From NCBI GenBank assembly GCA_045660545.1, contig JAZREA010000019.1, positions 1-64,000 on the forward strand: a stretch of DNA of 64,000 nucleotides, written 5' to 3'. Below, piece after piece: positions 32,518-43,100 of the stretch (its first letter is position 1; every line of letters begins with the position of its first letter). The position numbers and the translations under genes were made by a program. The DNA comes from JAZREA01 sp045660545. GTDB taxonomy: Bacteria > Bacillota > Clostridia > Monoglobales > Firm-18. The notes below the pieces were generated by a model. The model saw only the letters and a program-made list of their open reading frames with translations, ran no database searches and was not told the origin of the DNA.

Positions 32518-33945
32518 ATGGGTGGATTTTTTGGTGCAGTAGGAAAAGGAGATATTATATCTGACGTTTTCTTCGGAACGGACTATCATTCTCATCTTGG
32601 AACAGTAAGTGCGGGAATGGCAGCTTATGACGAACAAAGCGGTATTCAAAGAAAGATACACAATATTTCAAACTCTCCTTTTCGTACAAAGTTTGAACAT
32701 ATTTTTGACAAAATGAAAGGTCATGCGGCTATTGGCTGCATAAACGACACGGACCCACAGCCTTTGATTGTTAAATCAAAGTTTGGCCTTTATGCTATAT
32801 GCTTTATCGGTGTTATTAACAACGCAGAAGAGCTGATTAAGCGTTCACTTGACGAAGGGTATGGTCAGTTTGGCGCTATGTCCGGCGGTGGAGTTAACAC
32901 TACCGAGCTTGTTGCTGCTTTAATCAGCCAGAAGGAAACCTTTACCGAAGGTATTGAATACGCACAAAAGAGCATCGACGGAACAGCATCTATTTTGATT
33001 TTAAAGGACGACGGGCATATTATCGCTGCTCGCGACAGGCTGGGAAGACTCCCTGTTTTGCTTGGCAAAAACGATGACGGTTGCTGTGTTTCGTTTGAAT
33101 CCTTTGCTTATACTAAACTTGAATATTACGACGAATATGCTCTTGGTCCCGCTGAGATTGTGGAGATTGATGAAAACGGCTACACAGTTTTAAAAGAAGC
33201 GGAAAAAGAGATGAGAATTTGCTCGTTCTTGTGGTCATACTACGGATTCCCTACTTCGAGTTACGAGGGGGTAAACGTTGAGGTTATGAGGTGCAAAAAC
33301 GGCGAAATAATGGCAAAAAGAGATGAAAAAATCGGTATTTTACCAAAAGACGCGGACTTTATTGCGGGAGTTCCTGATTCGGGAACACCGCATGCGATAG
33401 GATACGCTAATTACAGCCACATTCCTTTTGCAAGACCGTTTATAAAATATACACCCACATGGCCGAGAAGCTTTACTCCTACGTCCCAGAGGGAAAGAAA
33501 CAGAGTCGCTAAAATGAAGCAGATACCAGTTCACGAACTCATTCGTGACAAAAACTTGATTTTTGTCGACGATTCAATTGTAAGAGGTACACAAATCAGA
33601 GAGACAGTTGACTTTTTATATGAACACGGTGCAAAAAAAGTTCATATGCGTTCGGCTTGTCCACCGATTATGTACGGATGTAAGTATCTTAATTTTTCAC
33701 GCTCTACAAGCGATATGGACCTTATTACCCGTTCTACAATTCTTGATATTGAGGGCGAAGAAGGTTTTAAGCACATTGATGAATACATCGACGCTGATTC
33801 GGAGCGCGGAAAGAAGCTAAGAGAAGCCATTGCGAAAAAGCTGCATCTTGCTTCGATTGAATTCCAGACTATTGATGGCCTTGTGGAATCGATTGGTATT
33901 GAACCGTGCAAGCTTTGCACATATTGTTGGAACGGAAAAGAATAA
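32518..33945 (+). CDS. Amidophosphoribosyltransferase-like protein without glutaminase nucleophile
   Basis: The 475 residues match PurF: an N-terminal Ntn glutaminase-like domain, then a phosphoribosyltransferase domain with the PRPP motif IFVDDSIVRGTQ near 345 and a C-terminal cysteine pair CKLCTYC. Normal PurF begins (after processing) with C-G-x-F-G; here the start is MGGFFGAV, so the catalytic cysteine is glycine. The usual RYST glutamine-binding stretch reads GHAAIGC and the NG pair reads NN, so the glutaminase site looks inactive. The PRPP half looks intact. It may use free ammonia or a partner, or have another role. It sits second in the purine operon, where PurF is expected. Confidence 0.85.
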   Translation: MGGFFGAVGKGDIISDVFFGTDYHSHLGTVSAGMAAYDEQSGIQRKIHNISNSPFRTKFEHIFDKMKGHAAIGCINDTDPQPLIVKSKFGLYAICFIGVINNAEELIKRSLDEGYGQFGAMSGGGVNTTELVAALISQKETFTEGIEYAQKSIDGTASILILKDDGHIIAARDRLGRLPVLLGKNDDGCCVSFESFAYTKLEYYDEYALGPAEIVEIDENGYTVLKEAEKEMRICSFLWSYYGFPTSSYEGVNVEVMRCKNGEIMAKRDEKIGILPKDADFIAGVPDSGTPHAIGYANYSHIPFARPFIKYTPTWPRSFTPTSQRERNRVAKMKQIPVHELIRDKNLIFVDDSIVRGTQIRETVDFLYEHGAKKVHMRSACPPIMYGCKYLNFSRSTSDMDLITRSTILDIEGEEGFKHIDEYIDADSERGKKLREAIAKKLHLASIEFQTIDGLVESIGIEPCKLCTYCWNGKE

Positions 33946-33959
33946 AGGAGGAAGAAAAC

Positions 33960-34997
33960 ATGAAATCTATGTCTGAAAGCTACGCTGCAGCCGGTGTTGA
34001 TATTACCGCAGGATATAAGGCTGTGGAGCTAATGAAAAAACACATAATGACAACTATGACAAAAGGTGTATGTTCTGATGTCGGCGGATTTGGCGGACTT
34101 TTTGAGCTGGACCTTGAGGGGATAAAAAAGCCTGTATTGGTTAGTGGGACCGACGGAGTTGGTACTAAGCTTAAACTGGCGTTTTTACTTGACAAGCACG
34201 ATACAGTAGGTATTGACTGCGTGGCTATGTGTGTAAACGACATCATCTGCGCAGGTGCTAAGCCTTTGTTCTTCCTTGACTATATTGCCTGCGGAAAAAA
34301 CGTGCCTGAGAAAATTGCAGACATTGTAAAAGGCGTTTGCGACGGATGTGTTGCGTCCGGTGCTGCTCTTATCGGCGGCGAAACTGCAGAGATGCCCGGA
34401 TTTTATCCGATTGATGAATACGACCTTGCAGGATATTGCACAGGCGTTGTTGACAAGGACAAGATAATCGACAACAAGACAATGGAAGAAGGCGATATTA
34501 TTATCGCTCTTCCGTCAAGTGGTGTACATTCTAACGGATTTTCACTTGTAAGAAAGGTGTTTGACGTTGAAAACGCTGACATTAAAACACCTGTCGACGA
34601 GCTTGGCGGCAAATCAATTGGAGAGACTTTGCTTACTCCTACAAAGATTTATGTTAAACCTGTACTTGCTTTGCTTGACGAGGTTAAGGTTAAGGGTATT
34701 TCACACATTACCGGCGGTGGATTTTACGAGAACATTCCGCGCAGTATTCCTGACGGATTATGCGCCGAGGTTATAAAAGACGATGTAAGAATTTTGCCTA
34801 TATTCGACCTGATTGCAAAAAGAGGTGGAATCAGCGAGAAGGATATGTTTAACACATTTAACATGGGCGTTGGTATGACTATCGTTGTTTCGAAAGATGA
34901 CGCTGACAAGGCGCTTGACATCTTAAAGAAAAACGGCGAAGACCCATACGTTATTGGTAAGATTATCAAATCTGACAGCAAAATTGTTATTAGATAG
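33960..34997 (+). CDS. purM: Phosphoribosylformylglycinamidine cyclo-ligase
   Basis: The 345-residue AIR synthetase makes aminoimidazole ribotide from FGAM and ATP. The N-terminal SYAAAGVDITAGY and the motifs VSGTDGVGTKL and GGETAEMPGFY are diagnostic. The ATG at 33960 follows AAGGAGGAAG; an in-frame upstream start at 33906 lies inside the previous gene and is rejected. Confidence 0.97.
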   Translation: MKSMSESYAAAGVDITAGYKAVELMKKHIMTTMTKGVCSDVGGFGGLFELDLEGIKKPVLVSGTDGVGTKLKLAFLLDKHDTVGIDCVAMCVNDIICAGAKPLFFLDYIACGKNVPEKIADIVKGVCDGCVASGAALIGGETAEMPGFYPIDEYDLAGYCTGVVDKDKIIDNKTMEEGDIIIALPSSGVHSNGFSLVRKVFDVENADIKTPVDELGGKSIGETLLTPTKIYVKPVLALLDEVKVKGISHITGGGFYENIPRSIPDGLCAEVIKDDVRILPIFDLIAKRGGISEKDMFNTFNMGVGMTIVVSKDDADKALDILKKNGEDPYVIGKIIKSDSKIVIR

Positions 34998-35008
34998 GGT
35001 GAAGTTAT

Positions 35009-35623
35009 ATGTCTTTAAAATCGGTTAATATTGCTGTTTTAGTTTCCGGTGGTGGAACTAACCTACAAGCGTTAATCGACGCGCAAAAAAGCGGTATTAT
35101 ACATAGCGGTAAGATTAAGCTTGTTATTTCCAACAACTCTGAGGCTTACGCTATTAAAAGAGCAAATGATAATAAAATAAAGTCGGAAATTGTTTTGAAA
35201 AAAGACTTTCCGTCACAAGATGCCTTTGAGGACAAGATATCGCAGCTTTTAACACAAGAGGGAATCGGACTCATTGTACTGGCCGGATTTATGAGCATTT
35301 TAAGCGAGAAGTTTACTAAAAAGTACGACAAAAAGATAGTTAACGTACACCCTTCGCTGATACCTTCGTTTTGCGGGCAGGGCTTCTACGGGCTTAAGGT
35401 TCACGAGGCGGCGCTTGCAAAAGGTGTAAAGGTAACCGGCGCTACGGTACACTTTGTAAATGAAATCCCGGACGGCGGAGAAATCATTATGCAAAAGGCC
35501 GTTGAAGTAGTTGACGGCGATACACCAGAAATCTTACAAAGACGTGTGATGGAACAGGCAGAGTGGATAATTCTCCCCGCTGCTGTTGAAGACGTTTGTG
35601 CAAAAATGAATGATAAAATATAA
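35009..35623 (+). CDS. purN: Phosphoribosylglycinamide formyltransferase
   Basis: This 204-residue enzyme transfers a formyl group from 10-formyl-THF to GAR. VLVSGGGTNLQAL is at the N terminus, and the catalytic NVHPSLIPSF (about 112-121) and a downstream GATVHFV with D in PDGGEII complete the site. It fits its place between purM and the IMP cyclohydrolase gene. Confidence 0.95.
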   Translation: MSLKSVNIAVLVSGGGTNLQALIDAQKSGIIHSGKIKLVISNNSEAYAIKRANDNKIKSEIVLKKDFPSQDAFEDKISQLLTQEGIGLIVLAGFMSILSEKFTKKYDKKIVNVHPSLIPSFCGQGFYGLKVHEAALAKGVKVTGATVHFVNEIPDGGEIIMQKAVEVVDGDTPEILQRRVMEQAEWIILPAAVEDVCAKMNDKI

Positions 35624-35636
35624 GGAGGACATAGCT

Positions 35637-36359
35637 TTGAATATATATAAGATTGACAACATTGGCGAGCTGATTAAAGACAACTCGTATCTTGGCAGAG
35701 GTATTGTTATTGGTAAGACTGAGGACGGCAAAAAAGCTTGTGCAGCTTATTTTATCATGGGCAGAAGCGCAAACAGCAGAAACCGTATTTTTAACTTAAA
35801 AGACGACGTTTTGTATACTGAGCCGTTTGATGCTTCTAAGGTTGAGGACCCGAGCCTTATAATATACGCGGCTGCAAGAAAGTTTGAAAACAAGCTTATC
35901 GTTACAAACGGTGACCAGACTGATACAATCTATGAAGGACTGGTTGACGGAATTGACTTTTCAAATGCTCTTAAAGTAAGAAAGTTTGAGCCTGATGCTC
36001 CAAACCTTACTCCCCGCATAAGCGGTATGCTTACTTTTGACGAAGGCGACTTCACATACGAAATGAGCATATTAAAAAGTGCAGACGCCGATGGTACTGC
36101 TTGTAACCGTTACAGCTATTCCTACGAGCCGTTGGCTGGGCTTGGACACTTTATTCACACTTATGTTTGTGACGGAACCCCGATTCCAACCTTCCAGGGA
36201 GAGCCTGAGAGGGTATCAATACCAAATGATATTGACGAATTTACAAACACACTTTGGGATAATTTAAACGAAGACAACAAGATTTCTTTATATGTTAAAT
36301 ATATTGATTTGTCAACAGGGGAAGAAACAGACAGGTTGATAAACAAAAATGTTAAATAA
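35637..36359 (+). CDS. IMP cyclohydrolase, PurO-like
   Basis: The 240 residues resemble the archaeal-type PurO IMP cyclohydrolase, an Ntn-fold enzyme that closes FAICAR to IMP (N-terminal LGRGIVIGKTEDGKKACAAY, then MGRSANSRNR). It is unrelated to the cyclohydrolase domain of ordinary PurH. It is followed directly by a lone AICAR formyltransferase, which together replace bifunctional PurH. The TTG at 35637 is chosen because AAGGAGG lies 8-9 bases upstream; an ATG at 35610 would overlap purN and lacks such a site. Confidence 0.88.
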   Translation: MNIYKIDNIGELIKDNSYLGRGIVIGKTEDGKKACAAYFIMGRSANSRNRIFNLKDDVLYTEPFDASKVEDPSLIIYAAARKFENKLIVTNGDQTDTIYEGLVDGIDFSNALKVRKFEPDAPNLTPRISGMLTFDEGDFTYEMSILKSADADGTACNRYSYSYEPLAGLGHFIHTYVCDGTPIPTFQGEPERVSIPNDIDEFTNTLWDNLNEDNKISLYVKYIDLSTGEETDRLINKNVK

Positions 36360-36371
36360 AGGAGATAACTT

Positions 36372-37556
36372 ATGAAAGAATTTGAGCTTAAATATGGTTG
36401 TAACCCAAACCAGAAGCCATCAAAAATTTTTATGAGTGATGGCAGCGATTTACCGATTGAAATTTTAAACGGCAGACCTGGGTACATTAACTTTCTTGAC
36501 GCATTTAACAGCTGGCAGTTGGTTAAGGAACTAAAAGAGGCTCTTGGCCTTGCAGCAGTTACTTCCTTTAAACACGTCAGCCCTACTTCGGCCGCAGTTG
36601 GAATTCCGCTTTCGGACAAGCTGAAAAAGGCATGCTTTGTTGACGACATTGAGGGGCTTGACGATTCTCCGCTTGCATGCGCATACGCACGCGCAAGGGG
36701 CACAGACAGAATGTGCTCTTTCGGTGACTGGGTAGCTTTGTCAGATGTCTGCGACGTAGTAACAGCGCGCATGATTGCAAGAGAGGTTTCTGATGGCGTT
36801 ATCGCTCCGGGATATGAGCCTGAGGCGCTTGAAATATTAAAGACTAAGCGCAAAGGAACATATAACATCGTAAAGATAGACGAAAATTACGTTCCGCAGG
36901 AAGTTGAGAGAAAACACGTGTACGGAATTACGTTTGAGCAGGGACGTAACAACTTTAAGATTAACGAAGAGCTTTTGGCTGATATTGTTACAAAGAACAA
37001 GCAGCTTCCTGACAGCGCAACAAGAGACTTGATTATAGCTCTTATTACTCTTAAATACACACAATCAAACTCTGTGTGCTATGCAGTAGACGGACAGGCT
37101 ATTGGTGTAGGAGCAGGTCAACAGTCGAGAATACATTGTACCCGTCTTGCAGGTTCTAAGGCTGACACTTGGTTTTTAAGACAGTATGACAAAGTTTTGA
37201 ACCTTCCGTTTAAGGATACATTAGGAAGAGCTGACAGAGACAACGTTATCGACGGATACATCAACAAGAACGAAGAGGATGTGTGTGCTGATGGTATCTG
37301 GCAGAAATACTTCACTGTAAAGCCGGAACCCTTGACAGACGAAGAAGCCAAGGAATACCTTGCAACAATAGACAATGTTGCGCTCGGCTCGGACGCTTTC
37401 TTCCCATTTGACGACAACATAGAAAGAGCGAAGAGAAGCGGTGTTAAGTACATTGCACAGCCCGGCGGCTCTATCAGAGACGACATTGTAATTGATTGCT
37501 GTGACAAGTATGGTATGGTTATGGCGTTTACAAAAATGCGCTTGTTCCATCACTAA
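36372..37556 (+). CDS. AICAR formyltransferase (single-domain, PurH C-terminal type)
   Basis: The 394-residue protein corresponds to the formyltransferase part of PurH only; it transfers a formyl group from 10-formyl-THF to AICAR. The region ELKYGCNPNQKPS at the N terminus, SFKHVSPTSAAVG (about 57-69) with the catalytic K-H pair, and GQAIGVGAGQQSRIHC are typical. The MGS-like IMP cyclohydrolase domain is absent, matching the separate PurO-type gene just upstream. Confidence 0.92.
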   Translation: MKEFELKYGCNPNQKPSKIFMSDGSDLPIEILNGRPGYINFLDAFNSWQLVKELKEALGLAAVTSFKHVSPTSAAVGIPLSDKLKKACFVDDIEGLDDSPLACAYARARGTDRMCSFGDWVALSDVCDVVTARMIAREVSDGVIAPGYEPEALEILKTKRKGTYNIVKIDENYVPQEVERKHVYGITFEQGRNNFKINEELLADIVTKNKQLPDSATRDLIIALITLKYTQSNSVCYAVDGQAIGVGAGQQSRIHCTRLAGSKADTWFLRQYDKVLNLPFKDTLGRADRDNVIDGYINKNEEDVCADGIWQKYFTVKPEPLTDEEAKEYLATIDNVALGSDAFFPFDDNIERAKRSGVKYIAQPGGSIRDDIVIDCCDKYGMVMAFTKMRLFHH

Positions 37557-37589
37557 TTTTTAGATATAAACGTAGGGAGATATATAGAT

Positions 37590-38828
37590 ATGAACTTTTT
37601 TGAAGAACTTAAAAATTACGACACAGAAGTAGCAGGTGCTTGTGCGCTTGAGCTTGAAAGACAGCAGCACAACATCGAGCTTATCGCTTCGGAAAATATT
37701 GTTTCCAAGGCTGTTCTTTTGGCAGCAGGTGGTGTTTTGACCAACAAATATGCAGAAGGATATCCTGCAAAGCGTTATTACGGCGGATGCCAGTGTGTAG
37801 ATATTGTTGAGGAAATAGCAAGAGAAAGAGCAAAGAAGCTATTTGGCGCTGAATACGCTAACGTTCAGCCACACAGTGGTGCTAACGCTAACCTTGCGGT
37901 GTTCTTCGGTCTTTTAGAGCCGGGCGATACTGTTATGGGTATGAACTTGCAGCAGGGCGGACATTTGTCACACGGTTCACCTGTTAATATCTCGGGCAAA
38001 TATTTTAACATCGTTCCTTACGGTGTTAACGACGAAACCGAGATGATTGACTATGACGAGATGAGAAGACTCGCGATTGAAAACAAGCCAAAGCTTTTGC
38101 TCGTTGGTGCAAGTGCTTATTCAAGAATAATTGACTTTAAGCGTTGCCGTGAGATTGCGGACGAGGTTGGCGCATACCTTATGGTTGACATGGCGCACAT
38201 CGCAGGCCTTGTTGCCGCAGGCGTTCATCCGTCACCTGTTCCTTATGCAGACGTTGTAACAACTACAACTCACAAGACACTAAGAGGCCCAAGAGGCGGT
38301 ATGATTCTTTGTAAGGAAAAGTACGGTAAGATTATTGACAAGGCTGTTTTCCCGGGTACTCAAGGTGGACCGCTTATGCACATTATTGCTGCTAAGGCAG
38401 TTGCATTGGGCGAGGCTATGACAGATGAATACAAGCAGTACCAGACACAGATTGTTAAAAACGCAAGCGTTCTTTGTGAAGAGCTTAAAAATAAAGGTGT
38501 TAAGATTGTTTCGAACGGTACTGACAACCATTTGATGCTCCTTAACTTAAAAGATACTTCACTTACAGGAAAAGAGCTTGAAAAATATCTTGACGACGTT
38601 CATATTACAGCAAACAAGAACACTGTTCCTAACGACCCGCAAAGTCCGTTTGTTACAAGCGGTCTTCGTATCGGTACACCTGCTGTAACTTCTCGCGGAT
38701 TTAAAGAAGAAGAAATGAAGAAGATTGCTAACTGGATTAGCATGATTATTAACGATTACGAAGGATGTAAAGACAAGGTTTCTTATGAAGTTCAAGAGCT
38801 TTGCAAAAGATTCCCGATTTACGGATAA
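37590..38828 (+). CDS. glyA: Serine hydroxymethyltransferase
   Basis: This 412-residue PLP enzyme interconverts serine and glycine, producing 5,10-methylene-THF. The PLP-lysine motif TTTTHKTLRGPRGG is near 224-237, and NKYAEGYPAKRYYGG near 51-65. Its place in the purine operon makes sense because purine synthesis consumes glycine (PurD) and formyl-THF (PurN, AICAR formyltransferase). Confidence 0.97.
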   Translation: MNFFEELKNYDTEVAGACALELERQQHNIELIASENIVSKAVLLAAGGVLTNKYAEGYPAKRYYGGCQCVDIVEEIARERAKKLFGAEYANVQPHSGANANLAVFFGLLEPGDTVMGMNLQQGGHLSHGSPVNISGKYFNIVPYGVNDETEMIDYDEMRRLAIENKPKLLLVGASAYSRIIDFKRCREIADEVGAYLMVDMAHIAGLVAAGVHPSPVPYADVVTTTTHKTLRGPRGGMILCKEKYGKIIDKAVFPGTQGGPLMHIIAAKAVALGEAMTDEYKQYQTQIVKNASVLCEELKNKGVKIVSNGTDNHLMLLNLKDTSLTGKELEKYLDDVHITANKNTVPNDPQSPFVTSGLRIGTPAVTSRGFKEEEMKKIANWISMIINDYEGCKDKVSYEVQELCKRFPIYG

Positions 38829-38847
38829 AACTAAGGCGGTGTGAATT

Positions 38848-40113
38848 TTGAAGATTTTAGTTGTTGGCAGCGGTGGCAGAGAACACGCTATAATAAAGAA
38901 AATTAAAGAAAACCCCACGGTTAAAAAAATTTACGCTATTCCCGGTAACGGCGGGATTGCAAAAGACGCCGAATGTGTTAACATCGGTGCTAAGGACATT
39001 GATGCGATTGCAAAATTTGCAACTGAGTCTAAAATTGACTACGCGGTTGTTGCACCTGATGACCCGTTAGTGTTAGGATGTGTTGATGCTTTGGAAAAAG
39101 TAGGAGTTCCCTGCTTTGGCCCAACCGCAAAGGCGGCTATTATCGAGGGCAGCAAGGTGTTTTCCAAAAACCTGATGAAAAAATATAACATTCCTACTGC
39201 TAAGTACGAAGTTTTCTCGGATGCTGAAAAGGCGCTTGAATATTTAAAGACTGCGCCGATTCCTACAGTTATTAAGGCCGACGGACTTGCTCTTGGTAAG
39301 GGTGTTATTATTGCACAGACTTATGAAGAGGCAAAGCAGGCCGTTGTAGAGATTATGGAGGACAAGAAGTTTGGCGCAAGTGGCGAGAACATCGTTATCG
39401 AGGAATTCTTGACAGGTCCTGAGGTGTCTGTGCTTGCGTTTACAGACGGCAAGGTGGTTGTGCCTATGGTGTCTTCTATGGACCACAAGCGTGCAAAAGA
39501 CGGCGACGAAGGCCTAAACACCGGCGGTATGGGTACTGTTGCTCCCAACCCTTATTACACCAAAAAAATTGCTGACGAGTGTATGGAAAAGATATTTATC
39601 CCTACTATCGAGGCAATGAACAAAGAGGGAAGAACATTTAAAGGATGTTTGTACTTTGGACTTATGCTGACTGAAAAAGGACCTAAGGTTATTGAATATA
39701 ACTGCAGGTTTGGCGACCCGGAGACACAGGTTGTACTGCCGCTTTTAAAGTCGGACTTACTAACTGTTATGATGGCGGTTACAGAAGAGAAGCTTGCAGA
39801 GTGTGAAGTAGAGTTTTACGACAAAAACGCATGCTGTGTTATTATGGCTTCCGATGGATATCCGTCTTCTTACGAGAAGGGATTTAAAATTGACATTCCA
39901 TCAGAGATTGAAAGCGACGTCTTTGTTGCAGGCGCTAAGATTAAAGACGGCGAGCTTGTGACCGACGGAGGAAGAGTCCTTGGCGTAACAGCTATTGCCG
40001 ACGACCTCCAGGGCGCTATTGACAGTGCTTACGCAAAGGTTGGTAAAATTGCGTTTGATAACGCATATTACCGCAAAGACATAGGTAAGAAAGCCCTTAT
40101 GGCTATTAAGTAA
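38848..40113 (+). CDS. purD: Phosphoribosylamine-glycine ligase
   Basis: This 421-residue ATP-grasp enzyme joins phosphoribosylamine and glycine. The N terminus MKILVVGSGGREHAI and the motifs FGPTAKAA, KADGLALGKGV and EYNCRFGDPETQ are diagnostic. The start is a TTG at 38848 with AAGGCGG about 9 bases upstream. It acts directly after the PurF-like enzyme, whose product is unstable. Confidence 0.96.
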   Translation: MKILVVGSGGREHAIIKKIKENPTVKKIYAIPGNGGIAKDAECVNIGAKDIDAIAKFATESKIDYAVVAPDDPLVLGCVDALEKVGVPCFGPTAKAAIIEGSKVFSKNLMKKYNIPTAKYEVFSDAEKALEYLKTAPIPTVIKADGLALGKGVIIAQTYEEAKQAVVEIMEDKKFGASGENIVIEEFLTGPEVSVLAFTDGKVVVPMVSSMDHKRAKDGDEGLNTGGMGTVAPNPYYTKKIADECMEKIFIPTIEAMNKEGRTFKGCLYFGLMLTEKGPKVIEYNCRFGDPETQVVLPLLKSDLLTVMMAVTEEKLAECEVEFYDKNACCVIMASDGYPSSYEKGFKIDIPSEIESDVFVAGAKIKDGELVTDGGRVLGVTAIADDLQGAIDSAYAKVGKIAFDNAYYRKDIGKKALMAIK

Positions 40114-40179
40114 CATATTAAACAATATTATGAGCCCGCGCTAAGTTATAATTTGTGGGTAGAAAGGCTATGGATTAGT

Positions 40180-43100
40180 ATGGTTAACAGAATTTACGTT
40201 GAAAAAAAGCCACAGCTTGCACACGAGGCAATGTCACTGTTGTCTGATGCTCGCTCTTTACTTGGTATTAGTTCTTTGGAAAATGTCAGAATTATCAACC
40301 GTTATGATGTTGAGAATATTTCTGACGAGCTTTTGGAATACACTAAAAAAACTGTTTTTTCTGAGCCTCAGCTTGACTTGGTATACGACGAGCTTGAGCT
40401 TGGGGACGCAAAGAAGTTTGCAGTTGAGTTTTTGCTCGGTCAGTTTGACCAGAGGGCCGATTCTGCCGAACAGTGTGTCCAGATTATTTCGCAGGGAGAA
40501 CGTCCGCTTATTCGCACAGCTAAGGTATACGCTCTTTACGGCAATATCAGTGACGCTGAATTTAACGAGATAAAGAAGTATGTTATTAACCCTGTTGAAG
40601 CTCGTGAGGCGGCATTTGAAAAGCCGTCAACTTTAAAGGTTGATTATGAGATACCTACCGAGGTTGCAACTCTTGACGGATTTACTGACCTTGACAGAAG
40701 TGGGCTTGCTGACTTTATTGCACAGTATGGGCTTGCTATGGATATCGACGACATAGCTTTTTGCAGCGAGTACTTCAAAAAAGAGGGAAGAAACCCAACT
40801 ATTACTGAAATCAGGATGATTGATACTTACTGGTCTGACCATTGCAGACATACTACATTTTTAACTACTATTGATTCTGTTAAGTTTGAGGACGAGCTTT
40901 TGCAAAGCGCATATGATGAATACATTTCTGTCCGCAAACAGCTTGGCAGAACTAAGCCGATTTGTCTTATGGACCTTGCTACTATCGCAGTAAGGCATCT
41001 TAAAAAGAACGGAAAGCTTCAAAAGCTTGACGAGTCGGAAGAGATTAATGCCTGTACGGTTAAGATTGACGTTTCAGTTGACGGCAAGACTGAGCCGTGG
41101 CTGTTGTTGTTTAAGAACGAAACACACAACCATCCGACAGAGATTGAGCCGTTTGGTGGCGCTGCTACATGTATCGGTGGTGCTATTCGCGACCCGTTAT
41201 CAGGACGCTCGTATGTTTACGGAGCGATGCGTGTAACAGGCGCTTCTGACCCGTTAAAGCCTGTTAGCGAGACTATTAAAGGTAAGCTTCCACAGAGAAA
41301 GATTGTTACAACTGCGGCTGCCGGATATTCGTCATACGGTAACCAGATTGGACTTGCAACAGGTATCGTAGATGAGATATATCACCCGGGTTACGAGGCT
41401 AAGCGTATGGAGATTGGCGCTGTTGTGGCGGCGGCTCCTGCTGAAAACGTGCGCAGAGAAAGACCGGCGCCCGGTGATGTTGTAATTTTGCTTGGCGGAA
41501 GGACCGGACGTGACGGATGCGGTGGAGCGACAGGCTCTTCAAAGGCGCATACGATGGATTCGCTCGAAAACTGTGGCGCAGAAGTTCAAAAGGGTAATGC
41601 ACCAGAGGAAAGAAAGCTGCAAAGATTGTTCAGAAACAAAGAAGCCTGCCTGATGATTAAGCGTTGTAACGACTTTGGCGCCGGCGGTGTTTCTGTTGCT
41701 ATCGGCGAGCTGGCTGACGGACTTGAAATCGACCTTAACGCTGTTCCTAAAAAGTATGACGGTCTTGATGGCACGGAGCTTGCTATCAGTGAGTCTCAGG
41801 AGAGAATGGCAGTTGTTGTTGAGGAAAAAGACGTTGAAAGATTCTTAGAGCTTGCTGACACTGAAAACTTGCAGGCTACTGTTGTTGCGCATGTTACTGC
41901 CGACCCACGACTTGTTATGAACTGGAACGGCAAGAATATTGTGAATATTAGCCGCGAATTTTTAAATTCTAACGGCGCTGAAAAGCATATCGACATTGCG
42001 CCTTTAAAGATTGAAAACTTTGACAAGAACATAGCAGATGACTTTGTAGGTGGATACAAGGATTTGGCACGCGACTTAAACGTATGTTCAAAGAGAGGCC
42101 TTTCTGAAAGGTTTGACTCTACGATTGGCGCAGGTACTGTTTTGATGCCGTTTGGCGGAAAGTACCAGCGTACGCCGATTCAGGCTATGGTACAAAAAAT
42201 CTCGGTTGAGAAAAAGCATACTGACGACTGCTCGCTTATGGCGTACGGCTACAACCCGTTTATTACTGAAATGAGCCCTTATCACGGTGCTTACCTTGCG
42301 GTTGTTGAGTCAGTTTCCAAGCTGATTGCCACTGGCGCTGAGTTTAAGGACGTTTATCTTACATTCCAGGAATATTTTGAAAATCCTAAAAAGGATGCAA
42401 AAAGATGGGGCAAGCCTCTTGCGGCTTTGCTTGGTGCCTTTAAGGCACAGATGGAGCTGCAGATTGGCTCTATCGGCGGCAAGGACTCTATGAGCGGTTC
42501 TTTTGAGAACATTGATGTTCCGCCGACTTTGGTATCCTTTGCGGTTACTACTGACAAGGTTTCTAACATTGTTTCGCCTGAGTTTAAAGCGGCTTCAAAC
42601 AAGGTTGTATTAATTAAGCCGGAGTACGACAAAGACGGACTGCCTGTTGCAAATTCGTTAATTAATGTATTTGACAAGGTATGCAAAATGTTAAGAGACG
42701 GCAGAGCAGTTTCCTGCTACACGATTGGCTACGGCGGTATTGCAGAGGCTGTGCTAAAAATGTGCATCGGTAACGGACTTGGCTTTGAATACGAAAGCGG
42801 AGTATCTAATCAGGATATATTCGGCTACTGTTACGGCGGATTTTTGCTCGAAGTAAAAGATGTAAACGATGGAGAAGAAGTAATCGGACGAGTAACCGAC
42901 TGCGGCTGTATTTCGCGTGGTGCTGAAAAGCTTGACCTTGCGGAAATCTCTTCAATATACGAAGACAAGCTTGAGAGCGTTTACACCTGTAACATTGACC
43001 AGAAGGGCGGCAAGGTAGAAACATTCTCTTACAAGGCTGCTGATAGATACACAACAGCGTTTAAGTGCGCTAAGCCTAAGATTTTGATTCCTGCTTTCCC

